Numbered from the stretch's first letter, positions 6,060 through 12,862 are shown. The stretch is DNA of 14,234 nucleotides from an uncultured Ruminococcus sp. (GCA_902773155.1 CACYDK010000099.1:1-14234), one strand, 5' to 3'. The notes: generated from the sequence alone by a model not told the origin. Translations and numbers: made by a program.

Positions 6060-7249
6060 AACTACAGCCCATAATCGAGTCTCTGCTCGATACCGACCTG
6101 TATAAATTCAATATGGATCAGGTTATTTTCCACAAGCACACAGACCTGTGCGGAAAATACTATTTCAAATGCCGCAACGACGACGTTGATTTTACCCCGG
6201 AGATGGAGCAGGAGATCAACGAGCAGATCGACAGCCTGTGCACGCTCAGGTTTACGCGCGAGGAGCTCGACTATCTGCGCTCGATAAGATTTATAAAAGG
6301 CGATTACGTTGAATTCCTGCGGCTGTGGAGACCGATACGCGACTATGTAAAGGTCGGCCGCGACGAGGATAACAAGCTCTCGGTGGTCGTGGATGGTCCG
6401 CTGTTTTCGGCTATGCAGTTCGAGATTTATCTGCTGGAGATAATAAACGAGGTCTATTTCCGTATGAAATACGACTACGACGCACTTTTGAGGAGCGCAG
6501 AGCGCAAGCTGGACGAAAAAATCGAAGCCCTGAACAACGGCAAATATACGTTTAGCTTCGCCGAGTTCGGATGCCGCCGCAGGCTCTCGAGGGAATGGCA
6601 GGACGTGGTAGTGAGGCGACTCTCGCGCGAGACCAAGGCCTGCGTCGGAACCTCGAACGTCTACCTCGCAATGAAATACGACCTCACGCCTATCGGCACC
6701 TACGCTCATGAGTACGTCCAGATGTATCAGGGAATCGACAGGATCCCGCTTGCGTTTACGAATCACTACGCTATGCGCGACTGGTATGACGAATATCAGG
6801 GAGACAACGGAACGGCTCTTACAGACACCATCACCACAGACCTTTTCCTTTTGGACTTTAACCGCTCGATGGTCAATAACTATTCCGGCGTGCGCCACGA
6901 CAGCGGCGACCCGTTTGAGTGGGGCGAAAAGATGATAGCTCATTACGAGAGCTACGGCGTTGATCCGCGCTCAAAGCTGCTTTTGTTCAGCGACAGCCTC
7001 GATTTTGACCGCGCTCAGGCGCTCTACGACCGCTTTAAGAACAGAGCTAAGGTCAGCTTCGGGATCGGAACGTTTTGCACGAACGATACCGATGAGAATG
7101 CGCTTAACATCGTGATCAAGCTGCAGTATGTCAACGGCCGCCCCGTTGCGAAGCTCTCCGACGCTCCGGGAAAGGCGATGTGCCGCGACGAGGCGTACCT
7201 CAATTATCTAAAAAGCTCTGTCGACTTCCGCCTGAGCAGAGGCAAGTGA
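6056..7249 (+). CDS. pncB: Nicotinate phosphoribosyltransferase
   Basis: Converts nicotinate and PRPP to nicotinate mononucleotide, with ATP hydrolysis, in the Preiss-Handler route to NAD. The 397 residues match the E. coli PncB-type length. Visible landmarks are LDTDLYKFNM at 11-20, FAEFGCRRR at 168-176, GTSNVYLA at 198-205, and GTYAHEYVQ at 214-222 with His218 at the phosphorylated-histidine position. RHDSGDP follows, then FSDSLDF and FGIGTFCTND of the phosphate-binding region. I place the start at the ATG at 6056, overlapping the pncA stop as ATGA, because GGAGGA (6045-6050) lies 5 bases upstream; a TTG at 6029 has no such support. An intrinsic terminator follows at 7324-7374. Confidence 0.95.
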   Translation: MKLQPIIESLLDTDLYKFNMDQVIFHKHTDLCGKYYFKCRNDDVDFTPEMEQEINEQIDSLCTLRFTREELDYLRSIRFIKGDYVEFLRLWRPIRDYVKVGRDEDNKLSVVVDGPLFSAMQFEIYLLEIINEVYFRMKYDYDALLRSAERKLDEKIEALNNGKYTFSFAEFGCRRRLSREWQDVVVRRLSRETKACVGTSNVYLAMKYDLTPIGTYAHEYVQMYQGIDRIPLAFTNHYAMRDWYDEYQGDNGTALTDTITTDLFLLDFNRSMVNNYSGVRHDSGDPFEWGEKMIAHYESYGVDPRSKLLLFSDSLDFDRAQALYDRFKNRAKVSFGIGTFCTNDTDENALNIVIKLQYVNGRPVAKLSDAPGKAMCRDEAYLNYLKSSVDFRLSRGK

Positions 7250-7323
7250 GGTTGTAACGAAGCTGTACCGAGCGATAACGGGATACGGCTAGGTCAGATG
7301 TTTGTATAAAAAATAATCGATTC

Positions 7324-7374
7324 CGGTCGGGAATGCTGCTCGCGGCGCGAGGGTGTTTCCGACCGTGTTTTTTT
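7324..7374 (+). terminator. Intrinsic terminator of the pncA-pncB operon
   Basis: CGGTCGGGAA (7324-7333) pairs with TTTCCGACCG (7356-7365) with one G-U pair. The loop contains a further stem, CTCGC/GCGAG. TG and then seven T follow (7366-7374). It lies 74 bases after the pncB stop. Confidence 0.88.
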
Positions 7375-7401
7375 GCCGGATATTGCGGCAAGGATTATAA
7401 T
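7373..7401 (+). promoter_or_regulatory. Promoter-like site in front of the repeat array
   Basis: TTGCCG (7373-7378), a 17-base spacer and a perfect TATAAT (7396-7401). The -35 begins inside the T-run of the preceding terminator. Together with the terminator at 7722-7758 it would define a transcript of roughly 350 nt covering all repeat copies. The -35 matches only four of six positions. Confidence 0.4.
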
Positions 7402-7450
7402 AATTCGGGAGTTCCATTTTAAGACGGCATTGTTCACAGAAACCTTCGAC

Positions 7451-7718
7451 CCGCCGTTGATGATGTTTTCCGCTAAGCCTCACGTTTCCAAAGGCGGCTA
7501 TGGCCGCAGGGGCTCCCTGCCCGCCGTTGATGAAGCTTTATGTTAATCCTAACGCTTCCAAAGGCGGCTATGGCCGCAGGGGCTCCCTGCCGGGGCTCCC
7601 GACCATAGGCGGATATGGCTGTCGGGGCTCCCGACCGGGGCTCCCGACCCGCCGTTGATGAAGCTTTATGTTAATCCTAACGCTTCCAAAGGCGGCTATG
7701 GCCGCAGGGGCTCCCTGC
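7451..7718 (+). repeat. Three copies of a 70-bp hairpin-rich repeat, plus a diverged short unit
   Basis: The copies are at 7451-7520, 7521-7590 (directly adjacent) and 7649-7718. Copies 2 and 3 are identical; copy 1 differs at eight positions, all in the first 40 bases. The conserved 3' part contains two hairpins, GCGGC-TATG-GCCGC and CAGGG-GCT-CCCTG. In copies 2 and 3 the 5' part also folds (GAAGC/GCTTC around GTTA/TAAC). CCGCC at the start can pair with GGCGG, in competition with the first hairpin. Between copies 2 and 3 (7591-7648) lie a diverged version of the double-hairpin part and three CGGGGCTCCCGACC units (7591, 7623, 7636). No credible coding frame; open frames here lack ribosome binding sites. 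Confidence 0.9.
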
Positions 7719-7721
7719 CGC

Positions 7722-7758
7722 AAAAAAAGCACCGCCTGCTGATGGCGGTGCTTTTTTT
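7722..7758. terminator. Bidirectional intrinsic terminator
   Basis: Seven A, the stem GCACCGCC (7729-7736), loop TGCTGAT, GGCGGTGC (7744-7751) and seven T. It is symmetrical, so it can stop plus-strand transcripts from the repeat region and minus-strand transcripts from the asparaginase operon, which ends at 7998. Confidence 0.93.
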
Positions 7759-7997
7759 GGATGAAATTGTGTGAAACGCCGCTTATCACGGCTATGTTTG
7801 TCGCACATCTTTTGTGTGCATACACATTGTAGCGCATTTTTTGACGGATTTCAACAATTCTACCATAATGTAAACGCTATATGGTAAATCTGTAAGGGTT
7901 AATTCTTTATTGAATTATACAGTAAAGAAATAGTTACAAACTGTAACGAACATATGGTCTTTAGTTAAAAACTTATTACAAAAGTAACTGCAATAAC
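7759..7997 (+). other. AT-rich gene-free segment with inverted repeats and a promoter-like site
   Basis: The base composition drops sharply compared with the flanks. It contains TTGACG (7841-7846), a 17-base spacer and CATAAT (7864-7869), which reads toward the 3' end of the asparaginase gene. There is an inverted repeat TACCATA/TATGGTA (7861-7867 with 7880-7886) overlapping that -10, and a perfect hairpin GTTACA-AAC-TGTAAC (7933-7947). Short CTGTAA or TTACAG motifs recur. No open frame with a ribosome binding site was found. Function unknown. Confidence 0.4.
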
Positions 7998-8897
7998 TCA
8001 AATTTCGCCCTTTTCCGCAAGTACCCATAGCTTCATATAAGAGTATATCGGCGCAATATATGGTAGTATTTTTATATTCAGCTCACTATATTTTGTGGTA
8101 CTCTCGTAGGGAACGTCATCGGGAAAGCCCGAGATCCAAACGCGTCCCGAGGCTCTTTTGCAGAAGGCCGCGAAGGCTTCGTCGGCGGTCGGAAGGGTTC
8201 CGGAGTGGTAGGTCTCGAACAAAAACGCGCTGAAAAACGAGGGGTCGGGATAGCTCATTCCCGGCCGCGCCCTGAGCACAAGCACGGGCGAATACTTTGA
8301 GAGCTTATAGACCCCGAAGCTGTCACGGTTGCGCGGCAGGGAGTTGAGATAAAAATTATCGCCCTCAAAAAAGCCCACGGGCTCGTATATCGACCTGAGC
8401 TCGTCGCTGTAGGCGTCGTGCGCGAGCAGACTGTCCGGCGCAAAAATCTTTGGCGGCTGACCTTCGTTTTGATAGCTTACGAAAACGCCGCCGATCTTGC
8501 GGCGGATAAAGAGCTCTGCGTAGCGGAAATTCGCCCTGCCGTTTGAGCGCGGATCGGAGAGGATGTAGTTGCTCGACACCAGCACGATGGGGACGTCGGC
8601 TCGTCCGAAGGCGAGCGCGAGCGCCGCGGCCGAATACTGCAGAGTATCGGTGCCGTGGGTCACTATTATTCCGTCAAAATCTTTGGCGAGTATTTCGCCC
8701 ACGCAGGATATAAGCTTTGTGAGAAGCTCGCCGTCGAGCTGCTCCGAAAGCGAAAAATACGGGGTAAAGACCTCGGTCTCAACGTCCTTTGGCAGACCGC
8801 GCAAAAGCTCGTAATTTTGAGAAGCCGAGGGCGATAAAACTCCGCCCTCGGCCTTTGAAGCTATTGTGCCGCCGGTAAAAACAACGGCTATTTTCAT
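7998..8897 (-). CDS. Asparaginase family protein (divergent L-asparaginase)
   Basis: Cytoplasmic, 299 residues, no signal peptide. Asparaginases hydrolyse L-asparagine to aspartate and ammonia. The first catalytic motif FTGGTIAS (7-14, Thr11) and the second THGTDTLQYSA (80-90, Thr83-Asp84) are intact, as is SDPRSNGRANF at 114-124. The serine region expected around residue 50 is PYFSLSEQLDG rather than the usual DSS motif. The segment that normally carries the catalytic lysine reads SYQNEGQPPKIFAPDS, leaving Lys150 as the only obvious candidate. The C-terminal half is short and not strongly conserved. The start overlaps the stop of the upstream secreted-protein gene (ATGA), with GAGG about 10 bases upstream. 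L-asparaginase is the likeliest activity, but another amide substrate is possible. Confidence 0.82.
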   Translation of the reverse strand: MKIAVVFTGGTIASKAEGGVLSPSASQNYELLRGLPKDVETEVFTPYFSLSEQLDGELLTKLISCVGEILAKDFDGIIVTHGTDTLQYSAAALALAFGRADVPIVLVSSNYILSDPRSNGRANFRYAELFIRRKIGGVFVSYQNEGQPPKIFAPDSLLAHDAYSDELRSIYEPVGFFEGDNFYLNSLPRNRDSFGVYKLSKYSPVLVLRARPGMSYPDPSFFSAFLFETYHSGTLPTADEAFAAFCKRASGRVWISGFPDDVPYESTTKYSELNIKILPYIAPIYSYMKLWVLAEKGEI

Positions 8898-9787
8898 TTT
8901 ACAACTACCTCGATGACCGCCTTGTAGTTCTTGCCGCCGTAAGCAGCCTTGACCGTTACCTTGGCCTCGCCTTTCTTTTTGGCGGTGAAAACTCCCTTTT
9001 TGCTGACGGTAACAACGCTCTTGTCAGAGGAAGTCCAGCTCTTGATATAATCGGCAGCATGGAGCTTGTAGGGAAGGGTGTCGTAGACCTTCTTGTAGAT
9101 GTCCTTGTATACCTGGCCTTTTTTAAGAGTGAGGTTATAGGTCGACGTCTCCAAAAGCGGATTAGCTCCGTAGACCTCGGACTTTACCTTGCTCTTGGCC
9201 GACTTGTAGGAGCCGTTGCAGGCAACGACATAGTACTTGTAGGACTCGATGCTCTTTACGTCCTGATCCTTATAGGGAACCTGGGTCATATCGACCTCGG
9301 CGATCTTCGTAAACGAATCCTCGCTCTTTAAGGAGCGGTAGATCTTGTAGGTCTTGGCGCCCTTAACCTCAGGCCACTCGAGAGTGATACCGCGGAAGTC
9401 GATCAGCTCCTCGGCGTTGAGCTGAGGTCTTGAAAGGAACATCTGGTTGACTACCTTGCTGTACTTTCCGGATTTTGAACCCTTGTAGGCCTTTACCTTG
9501 AAGCTGTAAACCTTTCCGAGCTTGTAGACCGCGTCGGTGAAGGAAGTGGCCTTGCCCTTGTAGGCGCTCTGAAACTTTCCTTTTGAGCCCTTGATCTTGT
9601 AGGAAACTACGTACTTGGTAGCGCCCTTAACCTTGCTCCACGAGAACTTAAAGCCCTTGGCTCCGTTTTTAACGGTAAAATTCTTGGGTGTAGCCACGGT
9701 GGTCTTAGCCGCCGCGGGAACGCATTCAACGCTGACAGCAGCCATTACGACCGCCGCGGAAACGGCGATCAGTCTTTTTATTTTCAT
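8894..9787 (-). CDS. Secreted protein with two FN3-like domains and a C-terminal Big_2 domain
   Basis: A 297-residue exported protein. It has a signal peptide (KIKR, then a hydrophobic run to about residue 22, likely cleavage near PAAA at 24-27). A first fibronectin type III-like domain spans about 33-115 (FSWSKVKGATKYVVSYKI) and a second about 120-205 (LEWPEVKGAKTYKIYRS). A bacterial Ig-like group 2 domain spans about 215-297 (WTSSDKSVVTVSKKGVFTAK). It is very lysine-rich. There is no LPXTG motif, SLH repeat or catalytic domain, so a binding or structural role at the envelope is an inference. The start is placed at the ATG at 9787, 9 bases from AGGAGG (9802-9797); an in-frame TTG at 9793 would be only 3 bases away. 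It is first in an operon with the asparaginase and has a strong promoter. Confidence 0.85.
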   Translation of the reverse strand: MKIKRLIAVSAAVVMAAVSVECVPAAAKTTVATPKNFTVKNGAKGFKFSWSKVKGATKYVVSYKIKGSKGKFQSAYKGKATSFTDAVYKLGKVYSFKVKAYKGSKSGKYSKVVNQMFLSRPQLNAEELIDFRGITLEWPEVKGAKTYKIYRSLKSEDSFTKIAEVDMTQVPYKDQDVKSIESYKYYVVACNGSYKSAKSKVKSEVYGANPLLETSTYNLTLKKGQVYKDIYKKVYDTLPYKLHAADYIKSWTSSDKSVVTVSKKGVFTAKKKGEAKVTVKAAYGGKNYKAVIEVVVK

Positions 9788-9810
9788 TATCAAATACCTC
9801 CTGATAGTTT

Positions 9811-9849
9811 ACGGAGAGCACGGGGCTTTAGCCCTTTAATGTCCTCCGT
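9811..9849 (-). promoter_or_regulatory. Nested hairpin in the leader of the FN3/Big_2 gene
   Basis: In the 65-nt leader, ACGGAG/CTCCGT (9849-9844 with 9816-9811) encloses a tighter GGGCT-AA-AGCCC hairpin (9834-9823). It ends 9 bases before the AGGAGG ribosome binding site. It may stabilise the message or tune translation; no known class is recognised. Confidence 0.45.
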
Positions 9850-9858
9850 TACCATAAT

Positions 9859-9887
9859 ATTATACCACAGAAACACGATCGTGTCTA
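9859..9887 (-). promoter_or_regulatory. Strong promoter with an internal 12-bp palindrome
   Basis: On the minus strand: TAGACA (9887-9882), a 17-base spacer, TATAAT (9864-9859) and the extended -10 TGG. The perfect palindrome ACACGATCGTGT (9873-9884) overlaps the -35 and half the spacer, the expected position for a repressor operator. Palindrome and promoter are seen; the operator role is inferred. Confidence 0.75.
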
Positions 9888-9957
9888 CAGTAAGAAATCG
9901 GAAGAATCGGACTGTAAGAGGGATCATGTTCTATGCGTTATGCACAACAACGCGCTG

Positions 9958-10530
9958 TTATTCCTCGTCAGGCTCTATATCGCCGACAAGCTCGCTGCCC
10001 TCTACCACGATCTCCTCAACATCGGGAGTATAGGTGGGCTCCGAAGGCTCCGCTACTTCTCTGAGCTCCTCCTCGAGGCCGCCCTCAAGGACGTCCTTTT
10101 TCGCGGAATCCTGAGCGGCTTTCGCGTCGTCCTCTATGTTTTCAAAGCCGCTGATAAAGGTGTAGGGCACGGCGTAACCTAAGGCGACCGCCGCCAAATA
10201 CGCGACTACGGGAGCGGAAGCGAGCTCCGTGTGGAACGGGAACGCCGAAATCGCGAACGCGAGAATGATGTAAAGCGCGGGGATATCGAGCACGATCAGC
10301 GTAACTATGCTGAAACGCTTCACGGTTTTGCCCTCGCCGACTCTTGTGGCGTAGAAAACGAGCAGACCGAAAACAGCGAAAATCGCGGCGGTTACAAGAT
10401 TTTTGCCGAGCTCTCCGGCAATGGCCGAGGCGAAGCTGGCGAAGAAATAGCCGCAGATTATGTAGGCGATGATCAGAAACGCCGAAAAGAACAGATTTAC
10501 GTTATCGCGCGCAGTGTTTTTCTTTTTCAT
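9958..10530 (-). CDS. Four-helix membrane protein with an acidic cytoplasmic-type tail
   Basis: Unrecognised protein of 190 residues. After a short basic start (MKKKNTARDN) there are four hydrophobic segments at about 12-36, 44-62, 73-97 and 106-128. They are followed by a 60-residue hydrophilic tail rich in Glu and Asp and ending GDIEPDEE. With an even number of helices and a basic N-terminus, both ends should be cytoplasmic. GGAGG lies 5 bases before the ATG. It is 100 bases downstream of prmA in the same direction. The gap contains TATAAT (10602-10597) without a good -35, and a GC palindrome CGGCGCGCCG (10577-10586). It could therefore be read through from prmA or transcribed alone. No enzyme or transporter motif is visible. 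Confidence 0.75.
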   Translation of the reverse strand: MKKKNTARDNVNLFFSAFLIIAYIICGYFFASFASAIAGELGKNLVTAAIFAVFGLLVFYATRVGEGKTVKRFSIVTLIVLDIPALYIILAFAISAFPFHTELASAPVVAYLAAVALGYAVPYTFISGFENIEDDAKAAQDSAKKDVLEGGLEEELREVAEPSEPTYTPDVEEIVVEGSELVGDIEPDEE

Positions 10531-10630
10531 AATGACCTCCGAAATTTTTTATTTTTGAGCGTCGCCGTATGATCTGCGGCGCGCCGATCGCTGACAATTA
10601 TATATTGCGATTGTGACGGCTGTATGACGA

Positions 10631-11554
10631 TCAGCCCGGAATTTTAGCGGCGAGACAAACCCAGCCGTTGTCCTCGACCCTTTCGATGATATCAAAATAT
10701 TTGCCGACCTCTTCGGCTACCTCGTCGCCCCGGGTGTCGATGATTCCGCTCATTATATAGACCGAGTCGGGGTTCATAAATCCGCGTATCCCCTTTGAGA
10801 GGATTTTGATCGCGTCGGCGACGATATTCGCGACGACGAGGTCATATTTTCCGCTGACCTTTTCGGTGAGGTCGCCGTGGATAGCGGTAAAGCGTTCGGA
10901 AAGGCCGTTCAGCTCGGCGTTTTCCTCGGCGGTGCGCACGGCGGTCTCGTCGATGTCGACCCCTACGGCGCTTTGCGCTCCGAGCAGAAGCGAGGCGATC
11001 GCCAGGATCCCGCTTCCGCAGCCCACGTCGAGCACCGTATCGCCGGGCTTAAGATAGCGCTCGACCGTCTCGAGGCAGAGCCGCGTGGTCTCGTGGCTGC
11101 CGGTCCCGAAGGCGAGCCCCGGGTCGATGTTGAGAACGGCTCTTCCCTCGGGATCGACGTCGTCGCGCCATGTGGGCTTTATCATAAGGCGTTTGCCGAC
11201 CGGAGTGGGATGGAAATACTGCTTCCAGTTGTTGCGCCAGTCCTCCTCAAGGGTCTTGTCTGTTTCGATTGTATGGGCGACGCCCTCGCTGTTCAGCCGC
11301 TCGCTGAGGAAAGCGATGCTCTCGGCGGGGTTTACGCCGGGCTCGAGGTAGATGTGGATCAGGGCGCGGTTTCGGTCTTTTTTGAGCAGATCCTCGTCGA
11401 TAAGGTCGATATGAGCGATGTCGCGCACCTGCTTTTCGAGCTCGGAATAGTCCTCGATATATATCCCGTACGGGACGACCATATTCGCAATATCCGAGGC
11501 CTTGTCGGCGTCGTCGGCGTTGATGATGATTCTTATTTCAGTCCATTCTGCCAT
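10631..11554 (-). CDS. prmA: Ribosomal protein L11 methyltransferase
   Basis: SAM-dependent enzyme that methylates ribosomal protein L11; cytoplasmic. It has 307 residues with the two-part family structure. The N-terminal L11-recognition domain starts MAEWTEIRI, and the linker includes EEDWRNNWKQYFHPTPVG at 103-120. The Rossmann methyltransferase domain carries DPGLAFGTGSHETTRLCL at 144-161, the SAM motif I VLDVGCGSGILAIAS at 174-188, and VVANIVADAI at 240-249 in place of the usual ANI motif. The ATG at 11554 is preferred because it has AAAGGAAAA just upstream and gives the standard family N-terminus; a TTG 24 bases earlier overlaps the previous gene. It follows the secreted-protein gene by 16 bases, so they probably share a transcript. 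Confidence 0.95.
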   Translation of the reverse strand: MAEWTEIRIIINADDADKASDIANMVVPYGIYIEDYSELEKQVRDIAHIDLIDEDLLKKDRNRALIHIYLEPGVNPAESIAFLSERLNSEGVAHTIETDKTLEEDWRNNWKQYFHPTPVGKRLMIKPTWRDDVDPEGRAVLNIDPGLAFGTGSHETTRLCLETVERYLKPGDTVLDVGCGSGILAIASLLLGAQSAVGVDIDETAVRTAEENAELNGLSERFTAIHGDLTEKVSGKYDLVVANIVADAIKILSKGIRGFMNPDSVYIMSGIIDTRGDEVAEEVGKYFDIIERVEDNGWVCLAAKIPG

Positions 11555-11570
11555 AGCTTTTCCTTTCGTG

Positions 11571-12812
11571 TCAGTCAAAAAGGGTTTTCTTACCGGTTTT
11601 TACGTTTACAAGATAGGTTTTACAGCGGGCGGTTTTGACGTAATTTCCGTTGTGATCGTAGCAATAGACGGAGTAGCTGAGACTCACAACGTCGCCGACG
11701 CTGTCGTAGATATGCGCCCCGATGTAGAGATTTCCCACGTCAGAGGGCTCGGCGACCGATTTAGCGCTGATAAGCTTTTTTCCGGCCTGTTTTTTTACGC
11801 CCGAAAGCGCGTAGGTATCGAAGTAATAATAATCGCTGCCGGTTTTGATCGCAAGCGCGCGGTCGGTTTCGGTCGTGTAGGTGATCACGGGAATATTCTC
11901 GTCGCCGTATTTTACTGCGGTTTTCACCTTGCCCTTGGGAGTGATTTTGTTGATGATAAAATTATCCCTGCTGTCAGTGGAGATAAGGAAAACGTGGTTG
12001 TCTCCCGGCGTCAGGGTCTCGGTGACGTTCTCCTTTAGCGTTTTCGCCCCGGAGCCGTCGGTGTTCATCGAGTAAACCGCGCCCTTATAAACTCCCTTTG
12101 AGCTCGTAGCCCCGGCCGTAAAGAGGAGCTTTGTTTTAAAGGTGTGAAAGCTTCCGGCAGAGGGGAGCGCTCCGGGCTTACTTACGGTTTTGAATTCGGA
12201 CGTCTTTTCGCTCGTTTCGTCCTCGGGGGAATATCTGAATACGCGGCAGAGGTATCTTCCGGCGGATTTTTTCTCGGCGCGGAACGTAAAAATATACTCG
12301 TCCGTAGCTCCGAGGAAGTTATACCGACCCCCGGCCTTGCTCTTTGAGTTCTTTACGATCTCGGATTCGCTGCCGTCGAAGCGTCTGAGAATGATATTGT
12401 TTTTTGAGTCCGACAGAATTATTCCCGAGGGACAGATCCCGAGCATAGCGAATTTCTCATCCTTTGCACGGCTGAAAAACAGCTCCGAGGCGTCGCTTTC
12501 GGGGTCGTAGGAGTAGATTTTCTGAGCCTTGCGGTAGTAAACAGCGCCGTCGTACTCGGCGAGCGGAACGCCGGAGAAGCTTTTTGAAGCGGCTATGAGC
12601 GCGGCTTTTTTTCCGTTTAGATCGGTGCGGTAGTATTTTACCTTTGAGGTTTTTGTGTTTACGGCGGCGGTCACGAGATATTTTCCGCATTTTACCTCGT
12701 AGCCGTCCTTAAAGCTGACGCGAGACCCGCTGAGGGTTCCGAGCGCGGAGCACTGCCCGGCGCTCAGCGCGGCGATGCTCGCGCAGATGATTATGCAAAG
12801 AAGTCTTTTCAT
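11571..12812 (-). CDS. Secreted protein of unknown function, beta-propeller-like
   Basis: A 413-residue exported protein. The signal peptide is MKRLLCIIICASIAALSAGQ with likely cleavage after CSA at 21-23; the AGQC sequence does not fit a lipobox well. The mature part is a series of short beta-strand-like repeats with Tyr-rich hairpins (for example AEYDGAVYYRKAQKIYSYD, GAVYSMNTDGSGAKTL, SDYYYFDTYALSG). They resemble the YWTD/DUF5050-type propeller blades of Clostridial surface proteins. No catalytic motif was seen. The frame is open further upstream, but the start at 12812 is clear: GGAGG lies 9 bases away, the signal peptide begins there, and a good promoter sits immediately in front. It is followed 16 bases later by prmA. 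Propeller fold is an inference from repeat texture. Confidence 0.8.
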   Translation of the reverse strand: MKRLLCIIICASIAALSAGQCSALGTLSGSRVSFKDGYEVKCGKYLVTAAVNTKTSKVKYYRTDLNGKKAALIAASKSFSGVPLAEYDGAVYYRKAQKIYSYDPESDASELFFSRAKDEKFAMLGICPSGIILSDSKNNIILRRFDGSESEIVKNSKSKAGGRYNFLGATDEYIFTFRAEKKSAGRYLCRVFRYSPEDETSEKTSEFKTVSKPGALPSAGSFHTFKTKLLFTAGATSSKGVYKGAVYSMNTDGSGAKTLKENVTETLTPGDNHVFLISTDSRDNFIINKITPKGKVKTAVKYGDENIPVITYTTETDRALAIKTGSDYYYFDTYALSGVKKQAGKKLISAKSVAEPSDVGNLYIGAHIYDSVGDVVSLSYSVYCYDHNGNYVKTARCKTYLVNVKTGKKTLFD

Positions 12813-12833
12813 TAATATATACCTCCGGATTAG

Positions 12834-12862
12834 ATTATAATACACAAGCTCCGGTTCGTCAA
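12834..12862 (-). promoter_or_regulatory. Sigma-A-like promoter with a very short leader
   Basis: TTGACG (12862-12857), a 17-base spacer and a perfect TATAAT (12839-12834). Transcription would start around 12830-12826, at or just before the GGAGG ribosome binding site (12826-12822), giving a leader of only about 15-18 nt. Confidence 0.82.

Noticed and set aside
6062..6943. 293-residue minus-strand frame
   Set aside because: Antisense shadow of pncB; long only because of GC-rich third positions.
7451..7718. CRISPR array
   Set aside because: The 70-bp units are too long, two are directly adjacent without a spacer, and no cas genes are present.
7568..7837. 89-residue open frame on the minus strand across the repeats
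   Set aside because: It is a translation of the hairpin repeats, crosses the terminator, and has no convincing ribosome binding site or conserved content.
10877..11638. 253-residue plus-strand frame
   Set aside because: Antisense to prmA and without its own promoter or ribosome binding site.
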